Part shown: in pieces, positions 53,011 through 60,970 of the stretch
Layout of the letters: each line of letters opens with the position of its first letter
How positions within the stretch are numbered: position 1 is the first letter of the stretch
Source: Prolixibacter bellariivorans ATCC BAA-1284
GTDB taxonomy: Bacteria; Bacteroidota; Bacteroidia; Bacteroidales; Prolixibacteraceae
Direction: 5' to 3'
DNA length: 64,000 nt
Assembly (NCBI RefSeq): GCF_000621705.1
Contig: NZ_JHXO01000006.1
Span: 124,001-188,000 of the forward strand
The notes under the pieces: generated by a model
What the model was told of the DNA's origin: nothing
Databases searched by the model: none
The model's input: only the letters and a program-made list of their open reading frames with translations
Made by a program: the position numbers and the translations under genes

Positions 53011-54993
53011 ATGAAATTATCGGTCGTTATTGTCAATTATAACGTCAGATTTTTCCTATCTCAATGTCTGGCATCGGTGCAGAAAGCATCCGAGGGATTG
53101 GAGGTGGAAGTTTTTGTCGTTGATAATAACTCGACTGATGGTTCCCACTCCATGCTGAGGGACTCCTTCCCATGGGTAAATCTGATTGCTAATCGCGAAA
53201 ATGTTGGCTTCTCCAAAGCAAATAACCAGGCTATCCGAAAGGCAAAAGGGGAATATATTCTTTTGCTGAACCCGGATACGATTGTGCAAGAAGATACCTT
53301 CCGGAAAGTGATCGTTTTTATGGACGAGCATCCGCAAGCGGGCGGACTAGGTGTGCGGATGATTGACGGGGGCGGAAAATTTCTGTCCGAGTCAAAACGT
53401 GGTTTCCCAACACCTTTGGCTTCGTTTTACAAGATTTTCGGTTTTACCCGGCTTTTCCCCCGTTCTGCTGTTTTTGCCCGTTATTACTTGGGGCATCTTC
53501 CGGAAGACAAAACCAACCGCATTGATGTGCTGGCTGGTGCCTTTATGCTGCTTCGTCGGGAAACACTTGACCAAACCGGTTTGCTGGATGAAACTTTTTT
53601 TATGTATGGAGAAGACATCGATCTTTCATACCGGATTCAGCAAGCCGGATATGAGAATTACTACTTTCCCGAAACAACCATCATCCACTACAAAGGCGAA
53701 AGTACGCGCAAAGGAAGTTTTAATTACGTGCGCTTGTTTTACAAAGCCATGCTCATTTTCGTGCGGAAGCATTACTTGACGTCCGGTGCAAAACTGTTTA
53801 GCCTTCTGATTCGTTTGGCCATATTTTTTAAGGCCTTTCTCAGTATACTGAAAAGAGCGGCAGAGCGGCTTTGGAAACCCCTGGTTGATGCGTTGCTGAT
53901 GTTTGCCGGCTTCAGTTGGTTGGTGCCGGTTTGGGAGACAATAGCACACGAGCCCGGCTATTATCCGGAAGGTCTGTTGCAGACGGTCATTCCTGTTTAT
54001 GTGCTTTTATTTGTCTTTTCTCTCGCGCTTTCCGGTGCATATCATCGTCATTGGCGCATTCGCGGTTTTTTTCGAAGCTGGTTCACGGCTGCGTTGGTTT
54101 TACTGGTAGCTTATTCGCTGATGAGTGAAAACATGCGATTCTCGCGAGCTATTATTCTCCTGGAGGCCGGTTGGGGCTTGCTCACGTTGTTGCCAGCAAG
54201 GCTTTTGATGGCGAAATCGGGTTGGATGAATTATCCTGCCGGAAAGGAAAAAAACAGGCGCATTGTATCAGTTGGTTCCCGCAACCAAAACCAAAAAGTA
54301 AGGGAGATTTTAGTTCAGCAGGGAAACCGCAGTCAATGGTTGGGTAGCGTTGTGTTACATGAAGAGGACGAAACCGGAGATACGTTGGGCACGCTCACTC
54401 AATTACCGGAAATTGTCCGCATCAATCGGGTAGACGAGGTAGTGTATTGTGCCGAAGATGTTCCTACCGGAGAAATGATTCGCTCGATGGTGCAGGTTAG
54501 CAGCCAATCGCTCCGCTTCAGGATATATAATTCCAGGGAAGGCTTTTTTATTGCCAGCCATTCGGCCAACGATACCGGCGACTTGATTTTATTCGATATT
54601 AATGCGATTAGTTTGCCGGAAAACAGGAGGCGTAAAAGAATGTTTGATGTGACGATCTCTACGTTGGGATTTATTCTGTCGCCTTTTCTTCTACCTTTCA
54701 TTAAGTCGAAAAAAAACTACTTATCTAACATATTCGAGGTACTGAAGGGAAACAAAACATGGGTAGGATACTTCGTGGAAGAAGCTGAAACAGATATTGA
54801 ATTGCCGGTTTTGCTTCCCGGCGTATTGTCATGTGTCGACAGAACAACGGAATTGGAAGACCTCGCGGATGTGAAAAAAATTAATACATTGTATGCTAAA
54901 GATTACCGGATTTGGAACGATCTGGAAATAATTTGTCGAAATATATCCAAACTGGGAAACACTACATCGTATGACACAATACCTGAAGAGTGA
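53011..54993 (+). CDS. GT2 fused to a truncated sugar-phosphate transferase
   Basis: The protein has 660 residues. Residues 1-250 are a GT2 domain (SVVIVNYNVRFFLSQCL, LLLNPDTIVQED, FFMYGEDIDLSYRIQ). Residues about 295-410 hold four to five helices, then a Rossmann-like RRIVSVGSRNQNQKVREILV as in the CoA-binding-type region of polyprenyl glycosylphosphotransferases. The C-terminus has RKRMFDVTISTLGFILSPF, LKGNKTWVGY and DYRIWNDLEIICRNI, matching both ends of that transferase domain. About 90-100 residues are missing between them, including the KFRSM-type and acidic catalytic residues. The transferase half is probably inactive, and the GT2 half looks functional. Overlaps the next gene by 23 bp. 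Confidence 0.8.
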   Translation: MKLSVVIVNYNVRFFLSQCLASVQKASEGLEVEVFVVDNNSTDGSHSMLRDSFPWVNLIANRENVGFSKANNQAIRKAKGEYILLLNPDTIVQEDTFRKVIVFMDEHPQAGGLGVRMIDGGGKFLSESKRGFPTPLASFYKIFGFTRLFPRSAVFARYYLGHLPEDKTNRIDVLAGAFMLLRRETLDQTGLLDETFFMYGEDIDLSYRIQQAGYENYYFPETTIIHYKGESTRKGSFNYVRLFYKAMLIFVRKHYLTSGAKLFSLLIRLAIFFKAFLSILKRAAERLWKPLVDALLMFAGFSWLVPVWETIAHEPGYYPEGLLQTVIPVYVLLFVFSLALSGAYHRHWRIRGFFRSWFTAALVLLVAYSLMSENMRFSRAIILLEAGWGLLTLLPARLLMAKSGWMNYPAGKEKNRRIVSVGSRNQNQKVREILVQQGNRSQWLGSVVLHEEDETGDTLGTLTQLPEIVRINRVDEVVYCAEDVPTGEMIRSMVQVSSQSLRFRIYNSREGFFIASHSANDTGDLILFDINAISLPENRRRKRMFDVTISTLGFILSPFLLPFIKSKKNYLSNIFEVLKGNKTWVGYFVEEAETDIELPVLLPGVLSCVDRTTELEDLADVKKINTLYAKDYRIWNDLEIICRNISKLGNTTSYDTIPEE

Positions 54994-55504
54994 GAAAATC
55001 ACATTGAGGGCGCTCGAGCCTGAAGATATTGAACTGCTGTACCGCTGGGAAAACAACAGTGAAGTTTGGGAAGTCAGCGATACGCTGGCTCCGTTTTCGA
55101 AATATTTACTGGCGCTTTACATCAAAAACTCGGACAAAGATATTTACGAGAGTAAACAACTTCGTTTGATGGTTGAAAACAGCGAAGGCCGGGCAGTAGG
55201 CGCGATTGACCTGTTTGATTTTGAACCGCACCATTCACGTGCCGGCATCGGAATTTTGATTGGTGAACCCGAAGATCGAAAAAATGGTTATGCCACTGAA
55301 GCATTGAAACTTGTTTTGGAATACTGTTTCAAGCGGTTGAACCTTCATATGGTTTATGCCAACATCGATGCGAACAATGAAGCCAGTATCGGGTTATTTA
55401 AAAAATTCGGATTTGAGTTGGCAGGAACTCGCAAAGACTGGATTCGTGACGCCCGGGGATGGAAAGATGAGCATTTGTTTCAGTTGATAAATCCTGAAGA
55501 TTAG
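54971..55504 (+). CDS. GNAT acetyltransferase, RimJ/RimL type
   Basis: The 177-residue protein starts LKSEKITLRALEPEDIELLYRWENN and has the acetyl-CoA loop GIGILIGEPEDRKNGYATEALKLVLEYCF, then NASIGLFKKFGFELAGTRKDWI. Such enzymes acetylate protein N-termini or small amines; the substrate is unknown. Its ATG lies inside the upstream GT2-fusion gene (23-bp overlap), so translation is coupled, and its stop overlaps the convergent HsdR_N gene by 4 bp. This makes a tightly packed locus. Confidence 0.88.
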   Translation: MTQYLKSEKITLRALEPEDIELLYRWENNSEVWEVSDTLAPFSKYLLALYIKNSDKDIYESKQLRLMVENSEGRAVGAIDLFDFEPHHSRAGIGILIGEPEDRKNGYATEALKLVLEYCFKRLNLHMVYANIDANNEASIGLFKKFGFELAGTRKDWIRDARGWKDEHLFQLINPED

Positions 55505-55950
55505 AGGGATTGATAATCCGGAATGATGGGTAAAAATTCGTAACTGTTTGCTTCGGTCGAGAATCGACAGCAATAATGCTGTATCCCATTGGTCACCACA
55601 AGGTATTTGACTTTTAGCTGCATATTGTATCGTGCAATTTGGTCAAAGGTTTCCTGGGTAATTTTTACCTTCGGTGCTTTACATTCTACAGCTAGCAAAG
55701 GTGTGCCTTGTGAGCTAAAAATAACAAGATCGCTGCGGAAGGCATTGCGGTTGATGCGTAAAGACATTTCCACCGCAATTAAGGAGAGTGGATATTGCTT
55801 TTCTTCGTTTAGATAACGAATAAACAATTGCCTGACCCGTTCTTCCGGAGTTAGCGGAACCCATTTTTTACGACAGGGATCGAAGACACTTTTTTTCCCG
55901 TCAGTCAGGCGAACGCGCAGGTTGTATTTCGGCAGATTTAGGTTCATCAA
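55501..55950 (-). CDS. Stand-alone HsdR_N-type nuclease-like domain
   Basis: The 149-residue protein is the N-terminal nuclease-like domain of type I restriction HsdR on its own. PD-(D/E)xK residues are visible: Glu61, Asp74 (RSDLVIF), Glu89 and Lys91 (LAVECKAP), and Gln104 (TFDQIARY). No helicase part, HsdM or HsdS is nearby, so it is not part of a restriction system. It lies divergent from amn and holA, a position I recall as common in Bacteroidota. A TAnnTTTG box at 55968-55975 gives it a promoter. It may process DNA or simply bind it; the role is unknown. Confidence 0.82.
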   Translation of the reverse strand: MMNLNLPKYNLRVRLTDGKKSVFDPCRKKWVPLTPEERVRQLFIRYLNEEKQYPLSLIAVEMSLRINRNAFRSDLVIFSSQGTPLLAVECKAPKVKITQETFDQIARYNMQLKVKYLVVTNGIQHYCCRFSTEANSYEFLPIIPDYQSL

Positions 55951-56022
55951 ATAGTATTCTGTTCAGGCAAAACTAATTGTTTAATTTATGATTGGTGAGC
56001 TGGACGAAAAGGAAAAAGCTGA

Positions 56023-56030
56023 TAATTTTG
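56023..56030 (+). promoter_or_regulatory. -7 promoter element of amn
   Basis: TAATTTTG fits the -7 box 14 bp before ATG 56045. No clear -33 box at 19 bp. Confidence 0.4.
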
Positions 56031-56044
56031 CATAAAATTGACAG

Positions 56045-56818
56045 ATGAAAACAAAAGAAGAAATTGTAAAAAACTGGTTGCCACGTTATACCGGCCGAAA
56101 ATTGGATGACTTTGGAAATTATATCCTGTTGGTAAATTTCCAAAAATATGTCGACATGTTTGCCAAGAAGTTCAATGTACCCATTGTGGGTGAAGACAAG
56201 GCTATGCCCAACGCTAGTGCAAACGGTATTACCATCATTAATTTTGGAATTGGAAGTCCGAATGCAGCACTGATAATGGATTTGCTTAGCGCGATTGCTC
56301 CGCATGGAGTGCTGTTCCTTGGTAAATGTGGCGGGATAAAGAAGAAAAACGAGCTGGGTGATCTGATTCTACCGATTGCTGCTATTCGTAGTGACGGTAC
56401 TTCGAATGACTATTTACCTCCTGAAGTTCCTGCACTTCCGGCATTTAACCTGCAGCGCGCTATTTCATCTACCATTCGCGATCACAAACGCGATTATTGG
56501 ACGGGTACCGTATTTACCACCAACAAAAGGGTATGGGAATACGATGAACGCTTCAAGAGATATCTGCAAAAAACCCGTGCCATGGCTGTTGATATGGAAA
56601 CGGCTACCATTTTCACGGTAGGTTTTTATAACCAGATTCCCAGTGGCGCTTTACTACTTGTCTCCGATCAACCCATGATTTCGACGGGAGTAAAAACAGA
56701 AGCAAGCGACCGGGAAGTGACCCAAAAATATGTGGATGAACACTTGCAGATTGGTATCGAATCGCTGCTTGAACTGAACAATAATGGCAAATCCATAAAA
56801 CACTTGAGATTCGACTAA
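56045..56818 (+). CDS. amn: AMP nucleosidase
   Basis: The 257-residue protein has a nucleoside phosphorylase-like fold and hydrolyses AMP to adenine and ribose-5-phosphate. Family stretches are MPNASANGITIINFGIGSPNAALIMDLL, GVLFLGKCGGIKKKNELGDLILPIAAIR, TGTVFTTNKRVWEYDE, and AVDMETATIF with the catalytic-region Glu. This is the short, Bacteroidota-type enzyme without the N-terminal regulatory domain of E. coli Amn. It is 2 bp upstream of holA and likely cotranscribed. Confidence 0.92.
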   Translation: MKTKEEIVKNWLPRYTGRKLDDFGNYILLVNFQKYVDMFAKKFNVPIVGEDKAMPNASANGITIINFGIGSPNAALIMDLLSAIAPHGVLFLGKCGGIKKKNELGDLILPIAAIRSDGTSNDYLPPEVPALPAFNLQRAISSTIRDHKRDYWTGTVFTTNKRVWEYDERFKRYLQKTRAMAVDMETATIFTVGFYNQIPSGALLLVSDQPMISTGVKTEASDREVTQKYVDEHLQIGIESLLELNNNGKSIKHLRFD

Positions 56819-56820
56819 TT

Positions 56821-57822
56821 ATGGATTTTAATGCCATCTTATCTGATATAGAAAACAAACATTACCAACCCGTCTATTTTTTGGAAGGGGAGGAGACCTA
56901 TTTTATTGATCGAATCAGTGAAGAGATAACCAGCAATGTGTTGACTGAAGCGGAAAAGGGATTCAATCAGACGATCCTTTATGGCAAGGACACCGATGTA
57001 GACACCATTATTACGGCAGCCCGCCGTTTCCCGATGATGACATCGCACCAGGTGGTGGTAGTGCGGGAAGCCCAGAACATAAAAAACATTGAAGATTTGG
57101 CTTCTTATATCGAACATCCCCAGCCTTCGACATTGTTGGTAATCAATTACAAATACAAAAATATTGATAAGCGCAAGCGACTTTATAAAGCGCTGCAAAA
57201 AAATGGAGTTTATTTCGAAGCAAAACCCATTTACGAAAGTAAGATACCTGCCTGGATCACGAAATATCTGCGCGCAAAAGGTTACGGAATTGAGCCTCGA
57301 GCAGCCCAGTTAATTACCGATCATGTCGGTAATGATTTAAAGCGGATAGTGAGTGAACTGGAAAAGGTTATTATTTCCTTGCCGCCGGGTATGAGTGTTA
57401 CACCTGTTGAGGTTGAACACAATATCGGCATCAGTAAGGATTACAATACCTTTGAGTTGCAAAAAGCCATTGGCAAAAGAGATGTATTAAAGGCAAATCG
57501 CATTGTCAACTATTTTGCCGATAATCAGAAGATGCATCCATTTCCGGTTGTTATCGGGATTTTGCATTCTTACTTTCGAAAAATCCTGGCCTATCATTTT
57601 TTGGAGAATAAAACCAACCGGAATGCTGTGGCAGGGGCGATTGGGGTAAATCCTTACTTCATCAGCGATTACGTTGATGCAGCCCGAAATTATAACATCA
57701 AGAGATCGGTTAAGGCTGTTTCGCTTTTGCGTGAATACGATATGCGCTCGAAAGGAGCGCGTGGAGGTTCGACTGATAGTGGAGAATTGCTTCGTGAGTT
57801 GATTTATAAAATTTTACATTAA
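56821..57822 (+). CDS. holA: DNA polymerase III subunit delta
   Basis: The 333-residue protein begins DFNAILSDIENKHYQPVYFLEGEETYFIDRI, the delta-subunit signature, with RRFPMMTSHQVVVVREAQNIK, PAWITKYLRAKGYGI and LKRIVSELEKVII. The C-terminal collar domain follows (FELQKAIGKRDVLKANRIVNYFADNQK). Delta opens the beta clamp in the clamp loader. It starts 2 bp after amn and ends 10 bp before the rhomboid gene, so it is inside an amn-holA-rhomboid-phosphatase run. Confidence 0.95.
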   Translation: MDFNAILSDIENKHYQPVYFLEGEETYFIDRISEEITSNVLTEAEKGFNQTILYGKDTDVDTIITAARRFPMMTSHQVVVVREAQNIKNIEDLASYIEHPQPSTLLVINYKYKNIDKRKRLYKALQKNGVYFEAKPIYESKIPAWITKYLRAKGYGIEPRAAQLITDHVGNDLKRIVSELEKVIISLPPGMSVTPVEVEHNIGISKDYNTFELQKAIGKRDVLKANRIVNYFADNQKMHPFPVVIGILHSYFRKILAYHFLENKTNRNAVAGAIGVNPYFISDYVDAARNYNIKRSVKAVSLLREYDMRSKGARGGSTDSGELLRELIYKILH

Positions 57823-57832
57823 GAACTCAGAC

Positions 57833-58432
57833 ATGACAATTATTATCATCATTATCACCTCACTTGTATCAATTCTGGCTTTTTCGCAACAGGATATTAT
57901 GGGACGTTTGCAGTTTAACGCCTACCAGGTTGTTCACCGGAAGGAATATTTCCGGATTTTCACACATGCATTTCTGCACGCGAACTGGGAGCACCTGCTG
58001 ATTAATATGATTGTACTCTGGTCGTTTGGAACTGCGGTAGAACATTATTACTACCTGAATTTCGGTTCACGAGGAACGTACCTGTATCTGCTGTTGTATT
58101 TCGGAGCCATACTTTTCTCCAGTCTGGGAGGCTTGATCAAACAAAAGAACAATTATTACTACAATGCTGTCGGAGCGTCGGGAGCGGTTTCAGCCGTTGT
58201 TTTTTCTGCCATCTTTTTTGCTCCGTGGAATAAAATCTACTTTTTCGGACTGCTGCCCATTCCGGGAATTGTATTCGCAGTCCTGTACCTGGTTTATTCA
58301 TATCAGATGAGCAAACGAAATGTGGACAATGTAGGGCATGATGCTCATTTTCTGGGCGCGATATTTGGGTTCATATTGCCCATTATTATTCGACCGTCAT
58401 TATTTCTCGAGTTCATCAATAACCTGTTTTAA
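57833..58432 (+). CDS. Rhomboid family intramembrane serine protease
   Basis: The 199-residue protein has about six helices. The catalytic Ser is in GASGAV (near residue 115), the catalytic His in HDAHFLGAIFG (near residue 170), and HANWEHLLINM carries the conserved loop-1/helix-2 His/Asn. It cleaves membrane substrates within the bilayer; targets are unknown. Its stop codon abuts the next gene's ATG with no gap. Length is that of minimal bacterial rhomboids. Confidence 0.9.
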   Translation: MTIIIIIITSLVSILAFSQQDIMGRLQFNAYQVVHRKEYFRIFTHAFLHANWEHLLINMIVLWSFGTAVEHYYYLNFGSRGTYLYLLLYFGAILFSSLGGLIKQKNNYYYNAVGASGAVSAVVFSAIFFAPWNKIYFFGLLPIPGIVFAVLYLVYSYQMSKRNVDNVGHDAHFLGAIFGFILPIIIRPSLFLEFINNLF

Positions 58433-58942
58433 ATGGGACACAATCAAGCGGTTTTTATCGATCGTGATGGAACGATTAACGATAAAACGCCGGCATATTA
58501 CATTTACACCACAGCCAATTTCAAGTTAATTGAAGGTGTTGGTGCTAACCTGAAGAAGTTGCAGGATGCAGGTTACTTATTGATTGTGATAACGAACCAG
58601 GGAGGCATAGACAAGGGAGAGTACACCCACAAGGATGTGGCCCGGGTGCACAGGTATATGCGGGAATTGCTTGAATCAGAAGGAGTACAACTGACAGACG
58701 TTTTTTACTGTCCGCACCATTCCGATGTTCAGGAATGCGAATGTCGGAAACCGGGAACCTTATTGATTGAGGAAGCGATTGAAATGTATGAAATCGATCG
58801 GGAGTGTTCATGGTTTATTGGTGATTCGGATGTGGACATGGAAGCAGCTAAGCGGGCCGGATTGAGGAAGATTCGGGTTGAAACCAACAAGCCCTGGGGT
58901 GATGCCATTCAGCCCATTCTCGATGATGTATACAAACCATAG
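58433..58942 (+). CDS. gmhB: HAD phosphatase, GmhB-like
   Basis: The 169-residue HAD enzyme has motif I FIDRDGTINDKTP, motif II ITNQGG, the zinc-binding YCPHHSDVQECECRKPG and motif IV FIGDSDVDMEAAKRAG. The Cys/His zinc loop is characteristic of D-glycero-D-manno-heptose-1,7-bisphosphate 7-phosphatase and the HisB N-terminal domain. With a GT9 heptosyltransferase-like gene in the window, a role in LPS heptose synthesis is reasonable. The ATG directly follows the rhomboid stop (58430-58432). Confidence 0.85.
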   Translation: MGHNQAVFIDRDGTINDKTPAYYIYTTANFKLIEGVGANLKKLQDAGYLLIVITNQGGIDKGEYTHKDVARVHRYMRELLESEGVQLTDVFYCPHHSDVQECECRKPGTLLIEEAIEMYEIDRECSWFIGDSDVDMEAAKRAGLRKIRVETNKPWGDAIQPILDDVYKP

Positions 58943-58969
58943 CAGCATTGTTTTAAAGAATACAATGAA

Positions 58970-59830
58970 TTGGTGAAAGGCGGTTTTGTTTTATATAACG
59001 GCAAATTTTTTCGTGCTGACGAGAAATTGTTTTCGGGAGATGAGTTATTCCGTCTCGAAGCAGGTATCAAAATCTGGTTTCGAACCGAGGATAACGAAAT
59101 CCTGTTTCATGAGCAAAACTATGCCTATTTGTGTGCTGCCACCAGAGCGATCAATCTGGTTCTTCCCGAGGATTTTGATTTGGGCGGAGCACGTTTGCGA
59201 CGTGATGTTTCCCGGTTACTCAACAAGAATAAATTCTACCTGGCTGGTCGGGTAGTGGTGTATCTTTTTCCTGGTGTCAACGGAACTGATGTGCTGCTAA
59301 CAGCAGAGGAAATTCCCCGTGGTTTCTTTCCGATGAATGAAAACGGTTTGCTAATTGATATTTTCAATGAAGGCAGAAAGTCGGATACGGTGATGAATCC
59401 GTATGAAACAGGGAGTCGTTTTTTGTGGCTGATTGCCGCTGCTAAGGCGCAGTCGTTACACCGGCAGAATATGATTTTAATGAATCGTGCGGGTTTTTGT
59501 TGTGAGGGAATTGGTACATCGTTCGGATATATTCATGAAAATGTGTTGTATGTACCTTCCGGAAAAAGTGAAGGTTACAGGGTTGTACTTACTGAAATGG
59601 TTCGGGAGGCGGCCCGACAGGCCGGTTTTATGGCAGCAGAGAAGGACGAAATCTCTACATCTGATTTGGAGCAGGCCGAAGAAGTTTTCCTGATTGATAA
59701 TGCATTGGGAATTCAGTGGGTTTTGGGAATTGGTAACCGACGTTACTACAGTACTAAAACATTTGAAATAGTAAAGAAGCTGCAGCTAATGGCGCAAAAT
59801 AAAAAAGCCTTTCGCAATGCAAAAGGCTGA
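58970..59830 (+). CDS. Class IV aminotransferase homologue lacking its lysine
   Basis: The 286-residue protein (TTG 58970 or GTG 58973) has the class IV fold. VLYNGKFFRADE and LCAATRAINLVL occur early, and MILMNRAGFCCEGIGTSFGYIHENVLYVP corresponds to the PabC/BCAT cofactor-binding segment. Where the PLP lysine should be (Lys-x-x-N-R-L in E. coli PabC), the sequence is YETGSRFLWL, placing Glu146 there. The conserved Glu (Glu179) remains. PLP catalysis by the usual mechanism is not possible. It may bind PLP or another ligand non-catalytically. Its last codons overlap the terminator of the convergent yqgE. Confidence 0.75.
   Translation: MVKGGFVLYNGKFFRADEKLFSGDELFRLEAGIKIWFRTEDNEILFHEQNYAYLCAATRAINLVLPEDFDLGGARLRRDVSRLLNKNKFYLAGRVVVYLFPGVNGTDVLLTAEEIPRGFFPMNENGLLIDIFNEGRKSDTVMNPYETGSRFLWLIAAAKAQSLHRQNMILMNRAGFCCEGIGTSFGYIHENVLYVPSGKSEGYRVVLTEMVREAARQAGFMAAEKDEISTSDLEQAEEVFLIDNALGIQWVLGIGNRRYYSTKTFEIVKKLQLMAQNKKAFRNAKG
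59806..59828 (-). terminator. yqgE terminator inside the convergent gene's end
   Basis: Stem AGCCTTT/AAAGGCT (59806-59812 with 59822-59828) lies within the last codons of the aminotransferase-like gene. On the minus strand it is followed by a T-run, the complement of the AAAAAA at 59801-59806. Confidence 0.7.
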
Positions 59831-59850
59831 TCTATATGTAATCGATTATT

Positions 59851-60429
59851 TTAATTCCAGTTTGGGTCCTCCGGGAAATTTTGCCACATGGTGTAGCGTC
59901 CTCCCACCTGTTTGACACTTTCCAACCAGAAATTCTGATCGCTGCTCATGATACTTTTCACGTTGGTTTCGGCTACGAGCCAAGAATTTTCTTTGATTTC
60001 TGCCTCTAGTTGTCCATCGCTCCACCCGGAATAACCGAGGAAGAAACGCACCTGATCCGGATTCACCACACCTGAGGTTATTAACATTTTCAAGTGATCG
60101 AAATCGCCGCCCCAGTAAAGTCCGTCCATTACCTTAACACTTCCGGGAACTAAACCGCCCAACGTGTGGATGAAGTAAATCATATTGGTACTTACCGGAC
60201 CGCCAATAAAAACCTGTGTATCGAAATTGGTGAACTCATTCATGAATTCGTGTACCGGAAACTCTACCGGTTTGTTAAGGATGAATCCGACCGCTCCTTC
60301 ACCGGAATGCTCCACTAGAAGAACTGCCGACCGGTTAAAATAATTTCCCGGTAGGAAAGGTTCCGAAATGATAATTCGACCTTGTTTCGGAGCAATTTTA
60401 CTTTCTATTTTAAAGAAATCGAATTGCAT
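59851..60429 (-). CDS. yqgE: YqgE/AlgH family protein
   Basis: The 192-residue protein matches the UPF0301 family: KQGRIIISEPFLPGNYFNRSAVLLVEH, GAVGFILNKP, VFIGGPVSTNMIYFIHTLG, and LGYSGWSDGQLEAEIKENSWLVAE. It adopts a distinctive alpha/beta fold; the cellular role is unknown in any organism. It is convergent with the aminotransferase-like gene and ends in a hairpin that falls inside that gene's 3' end. Confidence 0.95.
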   Translation of the reverse strand: MQFDFFKIESKIAPKQGRIIISEPFLPGNYFNRSAVLLVEHSGEGAVGFILNKPVEFPVHEFMNEFTNFDTQVFIGGPVSTNMIYFIHTLGGLVPGSVKVMDGLYWGGDFDHLKMLITSGVVNPDQVRFFLGYSGWSDGQLEAEIKENSWLVAETNVKSIMSSDQNFWLESVKQVGGRYTMWQNFPEDPNWN

Positions 60430-60567
60430 AGTGGGTTTGTTCTTCTTAGTAAATTAGAAATTAATCCCGAGTTTTCAAATAGCTAAAGCCCGCAGTCATG
60501 TACGATTATGTACAGGTCTGCTATGCAAATACGTGAAAACAAAAACTATGCCCTGTTAAAAAACGAA

Positions 60568-60867
60568 TTATTTTTCTTCAATAATGAAGATATCTTCGTT
60601 CTTCTTCTTCATCAGGTATTGCTCTCGGGCAAATTTTTCAAGGTTTCGGGAATCTGTCTGTAACTCCTTTAATTTTCTTCGGTCCGATTCAATTTTATTC
60701 TCGTAATAAGCTTTGTCGGCATTCAGCTTATGCAGCTTTTGTTGATTCTGAAAAAGAGAAATAAAATTGTGATCATCCAGAAAAGTCATCCATACAAAGA
60801 ATACTACAAAAGCCAGTAAATATTTATTGGCTACAATTCTTAGCAGTACTCGTGGGATTTTCGGCAT
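60568..60867 (-). CDS. FtsB/DivIC-type septum formation initiator
   Basis: The protein has 99 residues from ATG 60867 (the longer frame upstream runs through a terminator and P5CDH). One N-terminal helix (ANKYLLAFVVFFVWMTFL) is followed by a coiled coil (LHKLNADKAYYENKIESDRRKLKEL) and the FAREQYLMKKKNEDIFII end of the DivIC family. It is a bitopic inner-membrane protein of the divisome, with the coil in the periplasm, pairing with FtsL/FtsQ-type partners. Located 103 bp after the P5C dehydrogenase gene, behind a terminator. Confidence 0.88.
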   Translation of the reverse strand: MPKIPRVLLRIVANKYLLAFVVFFVWMTFLDDHNFISLFQNQQKLHKLNADKAYYENKIESDRRKLKELQTDSRNLEKFAREQYLMKKKNEDIFIIEEK

Positions 60868-60916
60868 GTCAACCTCCGGATTTTTATTCAAATTAAAACA
60901 ATCCTTTTCAAAAGAA

Positions 60917-60946
60917 AAAGAGGAACCCGGCAAAAGGTTCCTCTTT
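60917..60946 (-). terminator. terminator after P5C dehydrogenase
   Basis: A perfect 11-bp stem (60917-60927 with 60936-60946) is followed on the minus strand by T-rich sequence. Confidence 0.88.
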
Positions 60947-60970
60947 ATTATGAAAGTATGCTTAACTATC

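Noticed and set aside
55501-55950. Remnant of a type I restriction-modification system
   Set aside because: No HsdM, HsdS or helicase sequence is found around it, and catalytic residues are intact, so decay is not indicated.
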